From the NCBI GenBank assembly GCA_964621225.1, contig CAZULK010000017.1:1-30758 (forward strand): a stretch of 30,758 nucleotides of DNA. The letters are read 5' to 3'. The translations under genes and the position numbers were made by a program. Positions 15,858 through 23,674 of the stretch are shown in pieces. Below the pieces are notes generated by a model that worked only from the letters and a program-made list of their open reading frames with translations, was not told the origin of the DNA and ran no database searches. The DNA is from CAYNUJ01 sp964621225 (GTDB taxonomy: Bacteria; Bacteroidota; Ignavibacteria; Ignavibacteriales; Melioribacteraceae). Within the stretch, counting starts at the first letter, position 1, and every line of letters starts with the position of its first letter.

Positions 15858-17525
15858 TTAATTATTTAAATCAATAATTACATCCCCGACAGGCCAGCGA
15901 GCCTTTAATTTCAGTGTATCGGGATAATAACTGAATTTCTCGCTTAGTCTGTAAGGCATTACACTTCCGTGATCGTACTTACCGTTATTATTTTTATCTT
16001 CGAAAGCAAAAATTGAATAATTTCCCGGAGTAAGTTTATTGAACTCAAATTTGTTTGCTTCGGATGTTCCTGCTGAAAAGCTTTTATCTGTATTTAATTT
16101 ATTCAGAATAATCCTAACCGGATAAGTACCATCATATAATACAGATCCTGAAATTCCGGTATAATCCAATTCATTAATAGAAAAGAAATTTTTCGATATA
16201 ACAGTATCTCCTCTATTCCCTGCTGCATCCGCAAAATAATTCAGGTCAACAAATATTGAATAATTCCTATTCGATTTGATTTTTGATTTAGGTATGATAT
16301 CCAAATGTGCAGCATCTTTTCTGTCGAATGCAACTTCAATTAAATTCGAATCTTCATCGAAGAAGTTTACGGCTTTTGCGCTATCAATAATTGATATTCC
16401 GTCATTGAATAGCAATTGAATTTTGGTATTTTCTAAATCCAACTTACCGTCATTATTAGCTTCCATTCTCAACAATTGTGGTTTAACAGTATCCGGCAAG
16501 GTGTTCACGTTTAATTCAATTGCATCATTCAACGAAACATTTCCGTATCTATCATACAATTCTTTTATTATAAGGTAATTATTGTTATCGCCGTTAAGCG
16601 AATCTTCCAAAGTAACATAAAATTGTAAGGCTTTTGCATTCCCTTTAAAAACATTTGCGCAAGTTGTAATATGATTGGTAGTGGAATCTATCGCATAAAA
16701 ATTTTCTTTAGTAAATTTTGACGAATCGACTGCTTCGCTGAATTCCATTAAAATATGGATTGCATCCGTCATGATTGCAGAGATTATATTAGGAGCAGTT
16801 GTATCTTCCCTTGTAATCATGAAATCGACATTATCAATTTCTTTAGCAGTTGTTAAATCAATTTCTTTAAAAGGTATCCCGTATGAATCTTCTTCAACAT
16901 TATATATTTTATTACCGAACCTGTCAACCACAGCCATCAATTTATATTTTGTTTCCGATAGACCTTTAAAGATGAAATCCCCGGACGTTCCGACTTGTGA
17001 AATATAATCGGGTTTGTTTGTTAAAAGATTTCCCGTATCGGGCACAGACTTGTATGCGAATACATAAGTACCAAGTGGATTGTTCGCATAAATTCGACCC
17101 GATATTTTTCCGCTGTCAATTTTTGCTCCGGTGCTAAAAAGCAGTGTGAATGGAGCTTCCATCGGATTGTTATTGTTTATATCCTTCACACTTGCACCAA
17201 CAGTAACCGTATAAGTAGTATTCTGTTTCAATGCTTCATCGAATTGAAGTTCCAAAGAAGTGCCCGTCCATGAATAATCAATTTCTCCATCTATTTGAGG
17301 AGAGATAAAAATTGCTTCCCTAACGCTTCTTTTATCAACATATTCGGAAAATGTAATTTCAATATAATCGTCATTAAAATTAATTGTTCCGTCTGAAGGA
17401 TAAGTATCAATCACTTCGGGAGGAATCTTATCCACTTCACCACCTGTAGGAGGCAGCTGATTTGCACAACTCCAAATAAGGAACACAATCAGGCTATTTA
17501 TTATTATCTGTTTTGACTTCGCCAT
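15858..17525 (-). CDS. lipoprotein with SbsA-type Ig-like domain
   Basis: A 555-residue envelope protein. The N-terminus has a signal peptide with lipobox IWS-Cys20, then NQLPPTGGEVDKIPPEV, the usual opening of Bacteroidetes proteins with an SbsA/Big_5 Ig-like domain (about residues 30-130, YIEITFSEYVDKRSVREA). The remainder is beta-rich: a segment resembling a carboxypeptidase-like repeat (KISGRIYANNPLGTYVFAYK), two further Ig-like parts, and a C-terminal SYYPDTLKLKARWPVGDV. Proteins of this type are probably lipid-anchored and surface-facing; function unknown. Its first 22 bases overlap the end of mltG, and it ends the long minus-strand run. Confidence 0.85.
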   Translation of the reverse strand: MAKSKQIIINSLIVFLIWSCANQLPPTGGEVDKIPPEVIDTYPSDGTINFNDDYIEITFSEYVDKRSVREAIFISPQIDGEIDYSWTGTSLELQFDEALKQNTTYTVTVGASVKDINNNNPMEAPFTLLFSTGAKIDSGKISGRIYANNPLGTYVFAYKSVPDTGNLLTNKPDYISQVGTSGDFIFKGLSETKYKLMAVVDRFGNKIYNVEEDSYGIPFKEIDLTTAKEIDNVDFMITREDTTAPNIISAIMTDAIHILMEFSEAVDSSKFTKENFYAIDSTTNHITTCANVFKGNAKALQFYVTLEDSLNGDNNNYLIIKELYDRYGNVSLNDAIELNVNTLPDTVKPQLLRMEANNDGKLDLENTKIQLLFNDGISIIDSAKAVNFFDEDSNLIEVAFDRKDAAHLDIIPKSKIKSNRNYSIFVDLNYFADAAGNRGDTVISKNFFSINELDYTGISGSVLYDGTYPVRIILNKLNTDKSFSAGTSEANKFEFNKLTPGNYSIFAFEDKNNNGKYDHGSVMPYRLSEKFSYYPDTLKLKARWPVGDVIIDLNN

Positions 17526-18586
17526 TTTCTATAACTGTTCACATTCCTAATATGTTGATTTAAACTTTTTGCGAATTTATGTCCGCCGGTACCGTCAGCA
17601 ACAAAATAGTAGTATTTATGTTCTTCCGGATCCAAGGCTGCCAATACTGCCTCCTTGCCCGGATTGTTGATCGGTCCGGGCGGAAGTCCGGCATATTTGT
17701 AGGTATTGTATGGTGAATCTATTTCCAAATCTTTATACAAAATTCTGTTATACTTTCTTCTGTTTCTCTTTAAATATTGAATCGTCGGATCGGCTTGTAA
17801 TCTGATCCCCTTTTTTAGTCTGTTATAATATACTCCGGCAATTGTTCTGTATTCGTCCGGTTTGTTAGTTTCCCCTTCGACTATGGAAGCCAAAGTCAAT
17901 ATTTCATGTTTGCTCATTCCCAATTTTTGCATTTGCCGTTTTGCAAATTCCGAATCGAATAACTTATCCATTTCGGATTTTAATTTTCTTAATATTTCCT
18001 CTTCCCTGGCACCAACGAAGAAATAGTAAGTTTCGGGCAAAAGATATCCTTCCAATGTATTAGCTTTAATCCCCAACGATCTTAAAAATCGTTTATCCTT
18101 CGACAATTTCATAATCCTTGCCGAATCCAATTTCAACTCCGATTGCAATAATGATGCTAATTTATGTTGCCAAATACCTTCAGGAATTGTTACCAATTTC
18201 TGTTCTGCCGGGATACCTTTTTTCAAAAGATCGAGTAAATCCAAATAACTCATTCCGTTAGGAATTGGATACTTACCGGCCTTGATATTTGTTTCAGCAC
18301 CATAAATAAAGGCTGCAATACGCATTGTTTTCTTTCCGGAAATAATTCCTTTGCTCACCAACGAATCCAATACATCCTCGAATGTAGCCCCTTTCGGCAC
18401 TGTGAGTACTTTCGGTGCATAACCATGATAATAATTCGGACCGTAGAATGTATATAACATTATCCCTAAAAGAAAACCGAAAAAAGCCGTTACTATGATG
18501 AGATCATTTTTATTAAAATATTTATATTCTCTTTTTTCTTCTACAGAAACAATATTTTTTAATCTATCTTCTAAATTATTTCCCAT
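17504..18586 (-). CDS. mltG: endolytic transglycosylase MltG
   Basis: A 360-residue membrane-anchored peptidoglycan lyase thought to cut nascent glycan strands and so set their length. A cytoplasmic head of about 28 residues precedes one membrane helix (29-48). The periplasmic part begins with a LysM-like VPKGATFEDVLDSLVSKG and continues into the YceG domain. The catalytic glutamate lies in LASIVEGET (Glu237), followed by YYNRLKKGIRLQADPTIQY and the closing GPINNPGKEAVLAAL. The length is normal for the family. The ATG at 18586 is two bases past the tsaD stop, and the gene overlaps the following lipoprotein gene. Confidence 0.96.
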   Translation of the reverse strand: MGNNLEDRLKNIVSVEEKREYKYFNKNDLIIVTAFFGFLLGIMLYTFYGPNYYHGYAPKVLTVPKGATFEDVLDSLVSKGIISGKKTMRIAAFIYGAETNIKAGKYPIPNGMSYLDLLDLLKKGIPAEQKLVTIPEGIWQHKLASLLQSELKLDSARIMKLSKDKRFLRSLGIKANTLEGYLLPETYYFFVGAREEEILRKLKSEMDKLFDSEFAKRQMQKLGMSKHEILTLASIVEGETNKPDEYRTIAGVYYNRLKKGIRLQADPTIQYLKRNRRKYNRILYKDLEIDSPYNTYKYAGLPPGPINNPGKEAVLAALDPEEHKYYYFVADGTGGHKFAKSLNQHIRNVNSYRKWRSQNR

Positions 18587-18588
18587 AA

Positions 18589-19629
18589 TTAAACTAATCT
18601 ATTTCCGTTCACATCATACCAATATTTCATTCCGCCTTTCTTTAAGGAAGGAAAGGCATTATAACTCAAATCAAATTTTTCTCCCTCTTCGTGTAGCATC
18701 TTGCCGCGCAGAGCAATCATAGCACCATTGTCACCACAAAATTGAAGTTCGGGAATTACAACCGGTTTCTTATATTTCGCTCCTAAAGCAGTTACCGATT
18801 CCTTTAATTTTTGATTTGCGGCAACACCACCAACAACTGAAATGGATTTGATATCAAATTCATTTAAAGCATTTTCCATATTTTGAACGAGTGCTTTCAC
18901 GACAGCTGCTTGGAATGAAGCCGATATATTGGAAAGGTCTTCTTCCGGTATACCATTCTCATAATTGCTTTGCACAAATCGAAGCACGGCGGTTTTAATT
19001 CCGCTGAAAGAAAAATCGTATTTACCTTTTAATTTTGAAACCGGGAATTTTGTGAATTTCTCATCCCCTTTTGCGGCATATTTTTGAATTTGCGGTCCAC
19101 CGGGATATCCCAACCCTATAAGTTTAGACACTTTGTCGAAAGCCTCTCCCGCAGCATCGTCCACTGTGCTGCCTAATTTTATTATCTTTAATGGAGATTC
19201 AACAATCAACAGCAAAGTATGTCCACCCGAAACAACCAAGCACAAATATGGATATTCAGGTTTTCTTTCCATAAGGAATCCGGAAAATATATGTCCCTCG
19301 ATGTGGTTAACCCCAATAAAATCGGCACCGGTAGACAGGGCTAAGCCTTTTGCAAAGGTGAGTCCGACTAAAACTGCGCCTATTAATCCCGGACCGGCGG
19401 TAGCAGAAATTACATCAACCTCGTTGAGGGAAACACCGCTTTCTTCCAAAGCTTGATTCAACAAAGGTGAAATAATTTGCAGATGTGCCCTGCTGGATAA
19501 CTCGGGCACAACACCGCCATATTTTTTATGAAAATGCTGCGACGCAACCAAGTTGGAAACTAATTCATTATCCTTTAACACTGCAACCGAAGTTTCGTCG
19601 CATGAGCTTTCTATTCCAATATAAATCAT
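18589..19629 (-). CDS. tsaD: tRNA N6-threonylcarbamoyladenosine transferase TsaD
   Basis: Transfers the threonylcarbamoyl group to A37 of tRNAs that read ANN codons, working with TsaB, TsaE and TsaC, none of which is in this window. The 346-residue protein opens with GIESSCDETSVAV, the ATP-binding start of the ASKHA fold. The metal-binding motif is HIEGH (His109 and His113). SGGHTLLL, SFSGIKTAVLR, GGVAANQKL and CGDNGAMIA complete the family signature. The start overlaps the proline dehydrogenase stop by one base (TAATG), which indicates translational coupling. Confidence 0.98.
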   Translation of the reverse strand: MIYIGIESSCDETSVAVLKDNELVSNLVASQHFHKKYGGVVPELSSRAHLQIISPLLNQALEESGVSLNEVDVISATAGPGLIGAVLVGLTFAKGLALSTGADFIGVNHIEGHIFSGFLMERKPEYPYLCLVVSGGHTLLLIVESPLKIIKLGSTVDDAAGEAFDKVSKLIGLGYPGGPQIQKYAAKGDEKFTKFPVSKLKGKYDFSFSGIKTAVLRFVQSNYENGIPEEDLSNISASFQAAVVKALVQNMENALNEFDIKSISVVGGVAANQKLKESVTALGAKYKKPVVIPELQFCGDNGAMIALRGKMLHEEGEKFDLSYNAFPSLKKGGMKYWYDVNGNRLV

Positions 19630-20528
19630 TAATTCAACTTAAATATACTTTTTGTGATATACCATGCTACTTGCGGATTCTCTTGCAATCTTCGAACCGA
19701 ATAATAATACCAATGCTCACCAAACGGAACATAAACCCTTATCTTGTATCCGTCGTTATTGATCATATCCCTTAAATGTTCCGTTACACCGTAAAGCATT
19801 TGGAATTCGAATTTGTCTTTATCTATATTTTTTTCTTTTATCAATCTGTATGCTTCATCAATCAAATATTTATCGTGCGTGGCAATTCCTACGTAATTTC
19901 CATTACTTAGCATCAATTCCAATGCTTTAACGTAATTGTCCCTTATCTCCTGACGGTCCTTATATGCTATTTCTTCAGGTTCAACATATATCCCCTTACA
20001 CAATCTGTAGTTTGTCCCGATTGCATTTAATTTTTTTACATCATCGAGAGTTCTTCTTAAATATGCTTGAAGCACAATTCCAACGTTATCATACTTTTCT
20101 TTAAACTTGATATACATATCAATTGTTTTTTGTGTATATGGAGAATCCTCCATATCAATACGTACAAAATTGTTATAACTTTTAGCTTTTTGAATTATCT
20201 CTTCGATAAGGGAATGTGCCAATTCAACATCGAACGCCAAACCAAATTGGGTCGGTTTAATGGAAACATTTGCTTTAAGTTTGTGTTCTTCAATAGCATC
20301 AAGAACTTTAAGTACTTCATCTTTTGCAGCAACCGCTTCTTCTTTTTGGGTGATTGCTTCGCCTAAAACATCAATTGTAGTATAAATACCTTTTTCGTTT
20401 AATTCTTTCGTTACTCTAACTGCATCTTCCAATTTAGTTCCGGAAATATATTTTTTCGCAAAAACATAAACTATATTTTCCGGAAGAGCCTTTACTAACT
20501 TTACAATAGCATTATTGATCATTTTCAC
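19629..20528 (-). CDS. proline dehydrogenase
   Basis: A 299-residue FAD enzyme that oxidises proline to 1-pyrroline-5-carboxylate and passes electrons to the quinone pool. It is the monofunctional form; no P5C dehydrogenase lies next to it. Barrel motifs are visible: VSIKPTQFG, RIDMED, LQAYLRRT, RLCKGIYVEP (normally RLVKGAYWE), GIATHDK, FEFQMLYG, and the substrate-binding arginines in SVRRLQENP near the C-terminus. The GTG at 20528 follows GAGGT by five bases; an ATG two codons later is possible. It sits between coaE and tsaD in the same direction, an odd neighbourhood with no metabolic logic that I can see. Confidence 0.93.
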   Translation of the reverse strand: MKMINNAIVKLVKALPENIVYVFAKKYISGTKLEDAVRVTKELNEKGIYTTIDVLGEAITQKEEAVAAKDEVLKVLDAIEEHKLKANVSIKPTQFGLAFDVELAHSLIEEIIQKAKSYNNFVRIDMEDSPYTQKTIDMYIKFKEKYDNVGIVLQAYLRRTLDDVKKLNAIGTNYRLCKGIYVEPEEIAYKDRQEIRDNYVKALELMLSNGNYVGIATHDKYLIDEAYRLIKEKNIDKDKFEFQMLYGVTEHLRDMINNDGYKIRVYVPFGEHWYYYSVRRLQENPQVAWYITKSIFKLN

Positions 20529-20560
20529 AGCAGACCTCGTCGATTAATTAGAATTATGGA

Positions 20561-21169
20561 TTAAGTAAGTGAGATCCTCTTCAATAATTGAAGGATAAAA
20601 TCTATATTTTTATGAAACTCTTCAATCGTACCTTCATTCTTTAATATAAAATCGGCTTTGTCCATTTTAGCCGAATCTTGCCATTGCCCTTTCATTCTTG
20701 CCCTAACCTCATCCTCGGTAACATCATCCCTTTGCATCACCCTCTCGATTCGTTTTTCTTCTTCTGCGGTAACAAGAATTGTGTAATCGAAAATATGTTG
20801 CATTTTGGATTCGAACAATAGCGCAGCTTCTACGAATACCAATTGAACGCTACCAAGCAACGCATACATAGAATCCTTAATTTTCTTTATTGTGGGAGGA
20901 TGAACTATTGAATTCATTTTAGCTAAGTTCTCGTCATCTCCGAATATTGTCTCCGCTAAAAATTTTTTATTCAACCCTTTCCCTTTGTATGCGGATTTAC
21001 CGAATGCCTCGATGATCTTATTTTTCACTTCTTCATCATTTATCATTATTTCCTTAGCCACATCATCCGCTTTAATTACGGGAAATCCCATTTGCAAAAT
21101 ATAATCAGCCACAACAGATTTACCGCTACCTATCCCTCCGGTTATACCGATCTTCAAATTCCGAGACAT
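20561..21169 (-). CDS. coaE: dephospho-CoA kinase
   Basis: Phosphorylates the 3' hydroxyl of dephospho-CoA, the last step of coenzyme A synthesis. The 202-residue P-loop kinase has Walker A GITGGIGSGKS (8-18), the acceptor segment VIKADDVAKEI, IVHPP, and EAALLFESKMQHIFD with the ETILVTA-type strand ILVTAEEEKRIERVMQRD. The ATG at 21169 follows the strong site GAGGAGG. It is separated from rny by a hairpin that may end the rny transcript, so coaE may have its own promoter within about 100 bases. Confidence 0.97.
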   Translation of the reverse strand: MSRNLKIGITGGIGSGKSVVADYILQMGFPVIKADDVAKEIMINDEEVKNKIIEAFGKSAYKGKGLNKKFLAETIFGDDENLAKMNSIVHPPTIKKIKDSMYALLGSVQLVFVEAALLFESKMQHIFDYTILVTAEEEKRIERVMQRDDVTEDEVRARMKGQWQDSAKMDKADFILKNEGTIEEFHKNIDFILQLLKRISLT

Positions 21170-21201
21170 ATTTCCTCCTCACTTAAACTTTAAAAATTAA
21201 A

Positions 21202-21242
21202 AGGGTTCCCATTCACCGAGCAAAACCCGGAATGACAACCCT
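21202..21242 (-). terminator. hairpin, probable terminator after rny
   Basis: On the minus strand AGGGTT (21237-21242) pairs with AACCCT (21202-21207), then CATTC with GAATG inside it, with a loop of about 15 bases; TTTAATTTTT follows. It lies between the rny stop and the coaE start. Confidence 0.55.
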
Positions 21243-21268
21243 AACAATTTTTTTAATGTCAAACATAG

Positions 21269-22837
21269 CTATTTAGCGTATGCTATTTTCCTAACCTCTC
21301 TTATCACCGTCACTTTAATCTGACCGGGATACTCAAGTTCTTCTTGAATTTTTTGAGCGATATCGTATGCTAATCTATCCGAAAAATCATCATCAACTTT
21401 ATCGGGTTCTACAACCACTCTAATTTCTCTTCCGGCTTGAATTGCATAAGTTTTTGCAACACCTTCGAAAGACTCTGCCAATTTTTCAAGATTTTCAAGA
21501 CGTTTTACATAACTTTCCAATGGTTCCCTTCTTGCGCCGGGTCTGGCTCCGCTTATTGCATCTGCTGCTTGAACCAAAGCCGCAATTGGGTGTTCCATTT
21601 CAATATCTTCGTGGTGACTACCAACCGCATTTACAACGATTGGATGTTCTTTATATTTCTTAGTTAATTCGTATCCTAAGAGGGCATGCGGACCTTCAAC
21701 CGATTTATCAAGGGTTTTACCAATATCGTGCATAAGTCCGGCACGTTTAGCAATATTCGGATCGAATCCCAACTCTGCCGCAATTATACCTGTAATATAC
21801 GCAACTTCAATGCTATGCTGCAACAGGTTTTGTCCATAACTGGAGCGGTATTTCATTTTACCGATATATTTCATCAGTTCAGGATGAACTCCGTGAATTC
21901 CCAATTGAATGAGAGTGTTCTCCCCTTCTCTTTGTATCTCTTCTTCCAATTCACTTTGTACTTTATCCACAACTTCTTCAATGCGGGCAGGATGAATTCT
22001 TCCGTCGGATATCAATCTTTCCAATGCAATTCTTGCAACTTCCCTACGGAATTGGTCGAAGCCCGACAGAATAACTGCTTCGGGTGTATCGTCCACAATT
22101 ACATCTATTCCGGTTTTGGCTTCGAAAGCACGAATATTTCTTCCTTCGCGGCCGATAATTCTACCTTTCATTTCGTCATTCTGAATTTGAACAACAGAAA
22201 CGGTAGATTCCACTGAATGATCAACAGCGGTACGTTGAATTGCCTGTACAATTATTTTTTGAGCCTCTTTTTTAGCCTCGGCTTTGGCTCTGTCACGAAT
22301 TTCCTGAACCATAACCGATGCTTCGGTTTTGGCTTCGTTGACCATATTCTCGATCAACATCTTCTTGGCTTCTTCGGCTGTTAGGGCCGATATTTTTTCC
22401 AAGCGAATATTTTGTTCAACTAAAAGTCTGTCCAGTTCGGATTGCTTTTTAGCAATTTCCCTTTTCTGGTCTTCAATTTCTCTTTCGAGTTTTTTAAATG
22501 TTCTTTCTTTTTCGTTAATTAAATCGTATTTCTTTTCTAAACTCTCTTCCCTTGACTCGAGATTCTTTTCATATTTCAATAATTTCTGACGTTTTTGATT
22601 GACTTCGTTATCGAAGTCTTGTTTTTTCCGAAGCCATTCGTCTTTAACTTCGAGTAATTTTTCTCTTTTTAGGTGTTTACTTTCTTTTTCAGCATCAGCA
22701 ATTATTTTTTCGGCTTCTTCTTTAGCCTTTTTAATATTTATCTTGCCAAGTTTAGAATTCAGTAGCCATCCGAGAAAAAGAGCGAAAATGAATATCCCGA
22801 CCGCAGCAGCGATCAAATAATATAACTCCACTACCAT
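21269..22837 (-). CDS. rny: ribonuclease Y
   Basis: Membrane-anchored endoribonuclease that starts mRNA decay. I place the start at the ATG at 22837 because CGGAGGAATT stands directly before it; a start 14 codons upstream would add MRGRQRKY-type residues that break the membrane anchor. The 522-residue protein has one N-terminal membrane helix (about 6-24), a long charged coiled coil to about 200, a KH domain (about 210-275, GRIIGREGRNIRAFE) and an HD domain with the metal motif LMHDIGKTLD and VGSHHEDIE. The length is normal. It follows zapA and a structured RNA on the same strand. Confidence 0.97.
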   Translation of the reverse strand: MVVELYYLIAAAVGIFIFALFLGWLLNSKLGKINIKKAKEEAEKIIADAEKESKHLKREKLLEVKDEWLRKKQDFDNEVNQKRQKLLKYEKNLESREESLEKKYDLINEKERTFKKLEREIEDQKREIAKKQSELDRLLVEQNIRLEKISALTAEEAKKMLIENMVNEAKTEASVMVQEIRDRAKAEAKKEAQKIIVQAIQRTAVDHSVESTVSVVQIQNDEMKGRIIGREGRNIRAFEAKTGIDVIVDDTPEAVILSGFDQFRREVARIALERLISDGRIHPARIEEVVDKVQSELEEEIQREGENTLIQLGIHGVHPELMKYIGKMKYRSSYGQNLLQHSIEVAYITGIIAAELGFDPNIAKRAGLMHDIGKTLDKSVEGPHALLGYELTKKYKEHPIVVNAVGSHHEDIEMEHPIAALVQAADAISGARPGARREPLESYVKRLENLEKLAESFEGVAKTYAIQAGREIRVVVEPDKVDDDFSDRLAYDIAQKIQEELEYPGQIKVTVIREVRKIAYAK

Positions 22838-22860
22838 AATTCCTCCGTAAAAACAATATT

Positions 22861-23047
22861 TTCGCTGCCGCCCACGCATAGAAGAACTCTTCTATGACAG
22901 TGTGGGAAACTGCCTTGCGCTTTTTACTTCCACTAGGCTGCAACTAAGCAGCATCCGATTGCTCGGATTGAGGCCTGTAATACACGCAATGAGTCAGTAA
23001 CCCTATTATTATTCTGTTAGTTCTTCATAATAAGGGTCGGCAGCGTA
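22861..23047 (-). ncRNA. ssrS: candidate 6S RNA in the zapA-rny gap
   Basis: The 216-base gap between zapA and rny contains a structured element of about 185 nt. Its ends close with a perfect 8-bp stem, CGCTGCCG with CGGCAGCG (23038-23045 with 22863-22870). Inside are a 5' arm hairpin (ACCCTTATTAT with ATAATAATAGGGT), a strong 3' hairpin (CATAGAAGA with TCTTCTATG, flanked by CCCAC and GTGGG), and an inner stem beginning TTGCG/CGCAA and leading to a GC-rich apex (ATCCGA with TCGGAT; GCTGC with GCAGC). The length, closed-rod layout and position next to zapA match 6S RNA, which sequesters sigma-70-type RNA polymerase. The apex can fold in more than one way, so identity rests mainly on size and location. 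Confidence 0.65.
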
Positions 23048-23053
23048 ATTCTT

Positions 23054-23353
23054 TTATGATGGAGAGGATAACAAATTGGATTCGGAAAGCAGAAGCTTAA
23101 TCTTCTTTATCTTGTCTGTTGCTTGAATACTGAATTCTCTATATTTGTTCTTCTCAACCGACAGATCGTATGCAATGTTTAATGCTGCAATTATTGCCAC
23201 TGTTTCATTCGGTTGATCAGATAATTCTTCCTGGGTCTCATTCATTACTTTATCTACATATGCAGCTAATTCTTGAGCAATATCTTCATTTTCAACCAGC
23301 AGAGAATATTCTTTTCCAAGTATTTTAACTTTAAGCTTCTTTTTTTCGCTCAT
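23054..23353 (-). CDS. zapA: cell division protein ZapA
   Basis: A 99-residue cytoplasmic protein that cross-links FtsZ filaments at the division ring. The N-terminal part, LKVKILGKEYSLLVENED, is the ZapA beta hairpin, followed by AAYVDKVMNE and TVAIIAALNIAYDLSVEKNK, the conserved helix that carries the family's asparagine and leads into the tetramerising coiled coil. GGAAG precedes the ATG at 23353. It is immediately upstream of the candidate 6S RNA and downstream of a short coiled-coil protein that may be a partner. Confidence 0.92.
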   Translation of the reverse strand: MSEKKKLKVKILGKEYSLLVENEDIAQELAAYVDKVMNETQEELSDQPNETVAIIAALNIAYDLSVEKNKYREFSIQATDKIKKIKLLLSESNLLSSPS

Positions 23354-23382
23354 TATCGTCTTCCATCATACGAACAAAATGT

Positions 23383-23643
23383 TTAAGAACCGATATGATT
23401 ATCGATCTTTGAAATAAATTCGTCTATCTTCGCTTTCAAAGCCGAACGATCCTCGTTAGATAAACCGCTTAGGTCTCTTCCGGGATTAAAACTTTCAAGC
23501 TCTTCAATTTTTAGTCGAAGAACTTCATTTTCAGCTTCTAATTGCTCTATTTTTTTTTGTAATGCCGACTGCTCCTCCAGCATTACTTCACTCTTTTGGA
23601 TAAGCTGATAAATTTGCTTTTCCAAAGAGTTTAGTTCATCCAT
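23383..23643 (-). CDS. short coiled-coil protein, possibly ZapB-like
   Basis: A small protein that is almost entirely coiled coil: heptads run from EKQIYQLIQKSEVMLEEQ through KIEQLEAENEVLRLKIEELE, with a short C-terminal helix (LKAKIDEFISKIDNHIGS). I use the ATG at 23643 (86 residues), which begins directly with the coiled coil; an ATG at 23694 would add 17 non-helical residues and overlap the pheT stop by 20 bases. Neither has a clear ribosome-binding site. Its position 29 bases before zapA suggests a cell-division role like that of ZapB, but coiled coils give weak evidence of homology. Confidence 0.72.
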   Translation of the reverse strand: MDELNSLEKQIYQLIQKSEVMLEEQSALQKKIEQLEAENEVLRLKIEELESFNPGRDLSGLSNEDRSALKAKIDEFISKIDNHIGS

Positions 23644-23674
23644 AAAAAAATCATATTTTGAATTTTCCGGCAAT

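Noticed and set aside
21686..22216. A 176-residue open frame on the plus strand opposite rny
   Set aside because: It lies wholly antisense to the conserved KH/HD coding region, has no ribosome-binding site and no recognisable domain; it is a shadow frame.
22861..23047. Riboswitch or tmRNA in the zapA-rny gap
   Set aside because: No cobalamin, TPP or SAM box sequence was found, no tag reading frame or CCA end is visible, and rny is not a typical riboswitch target. 6S RNA fits size and place better.
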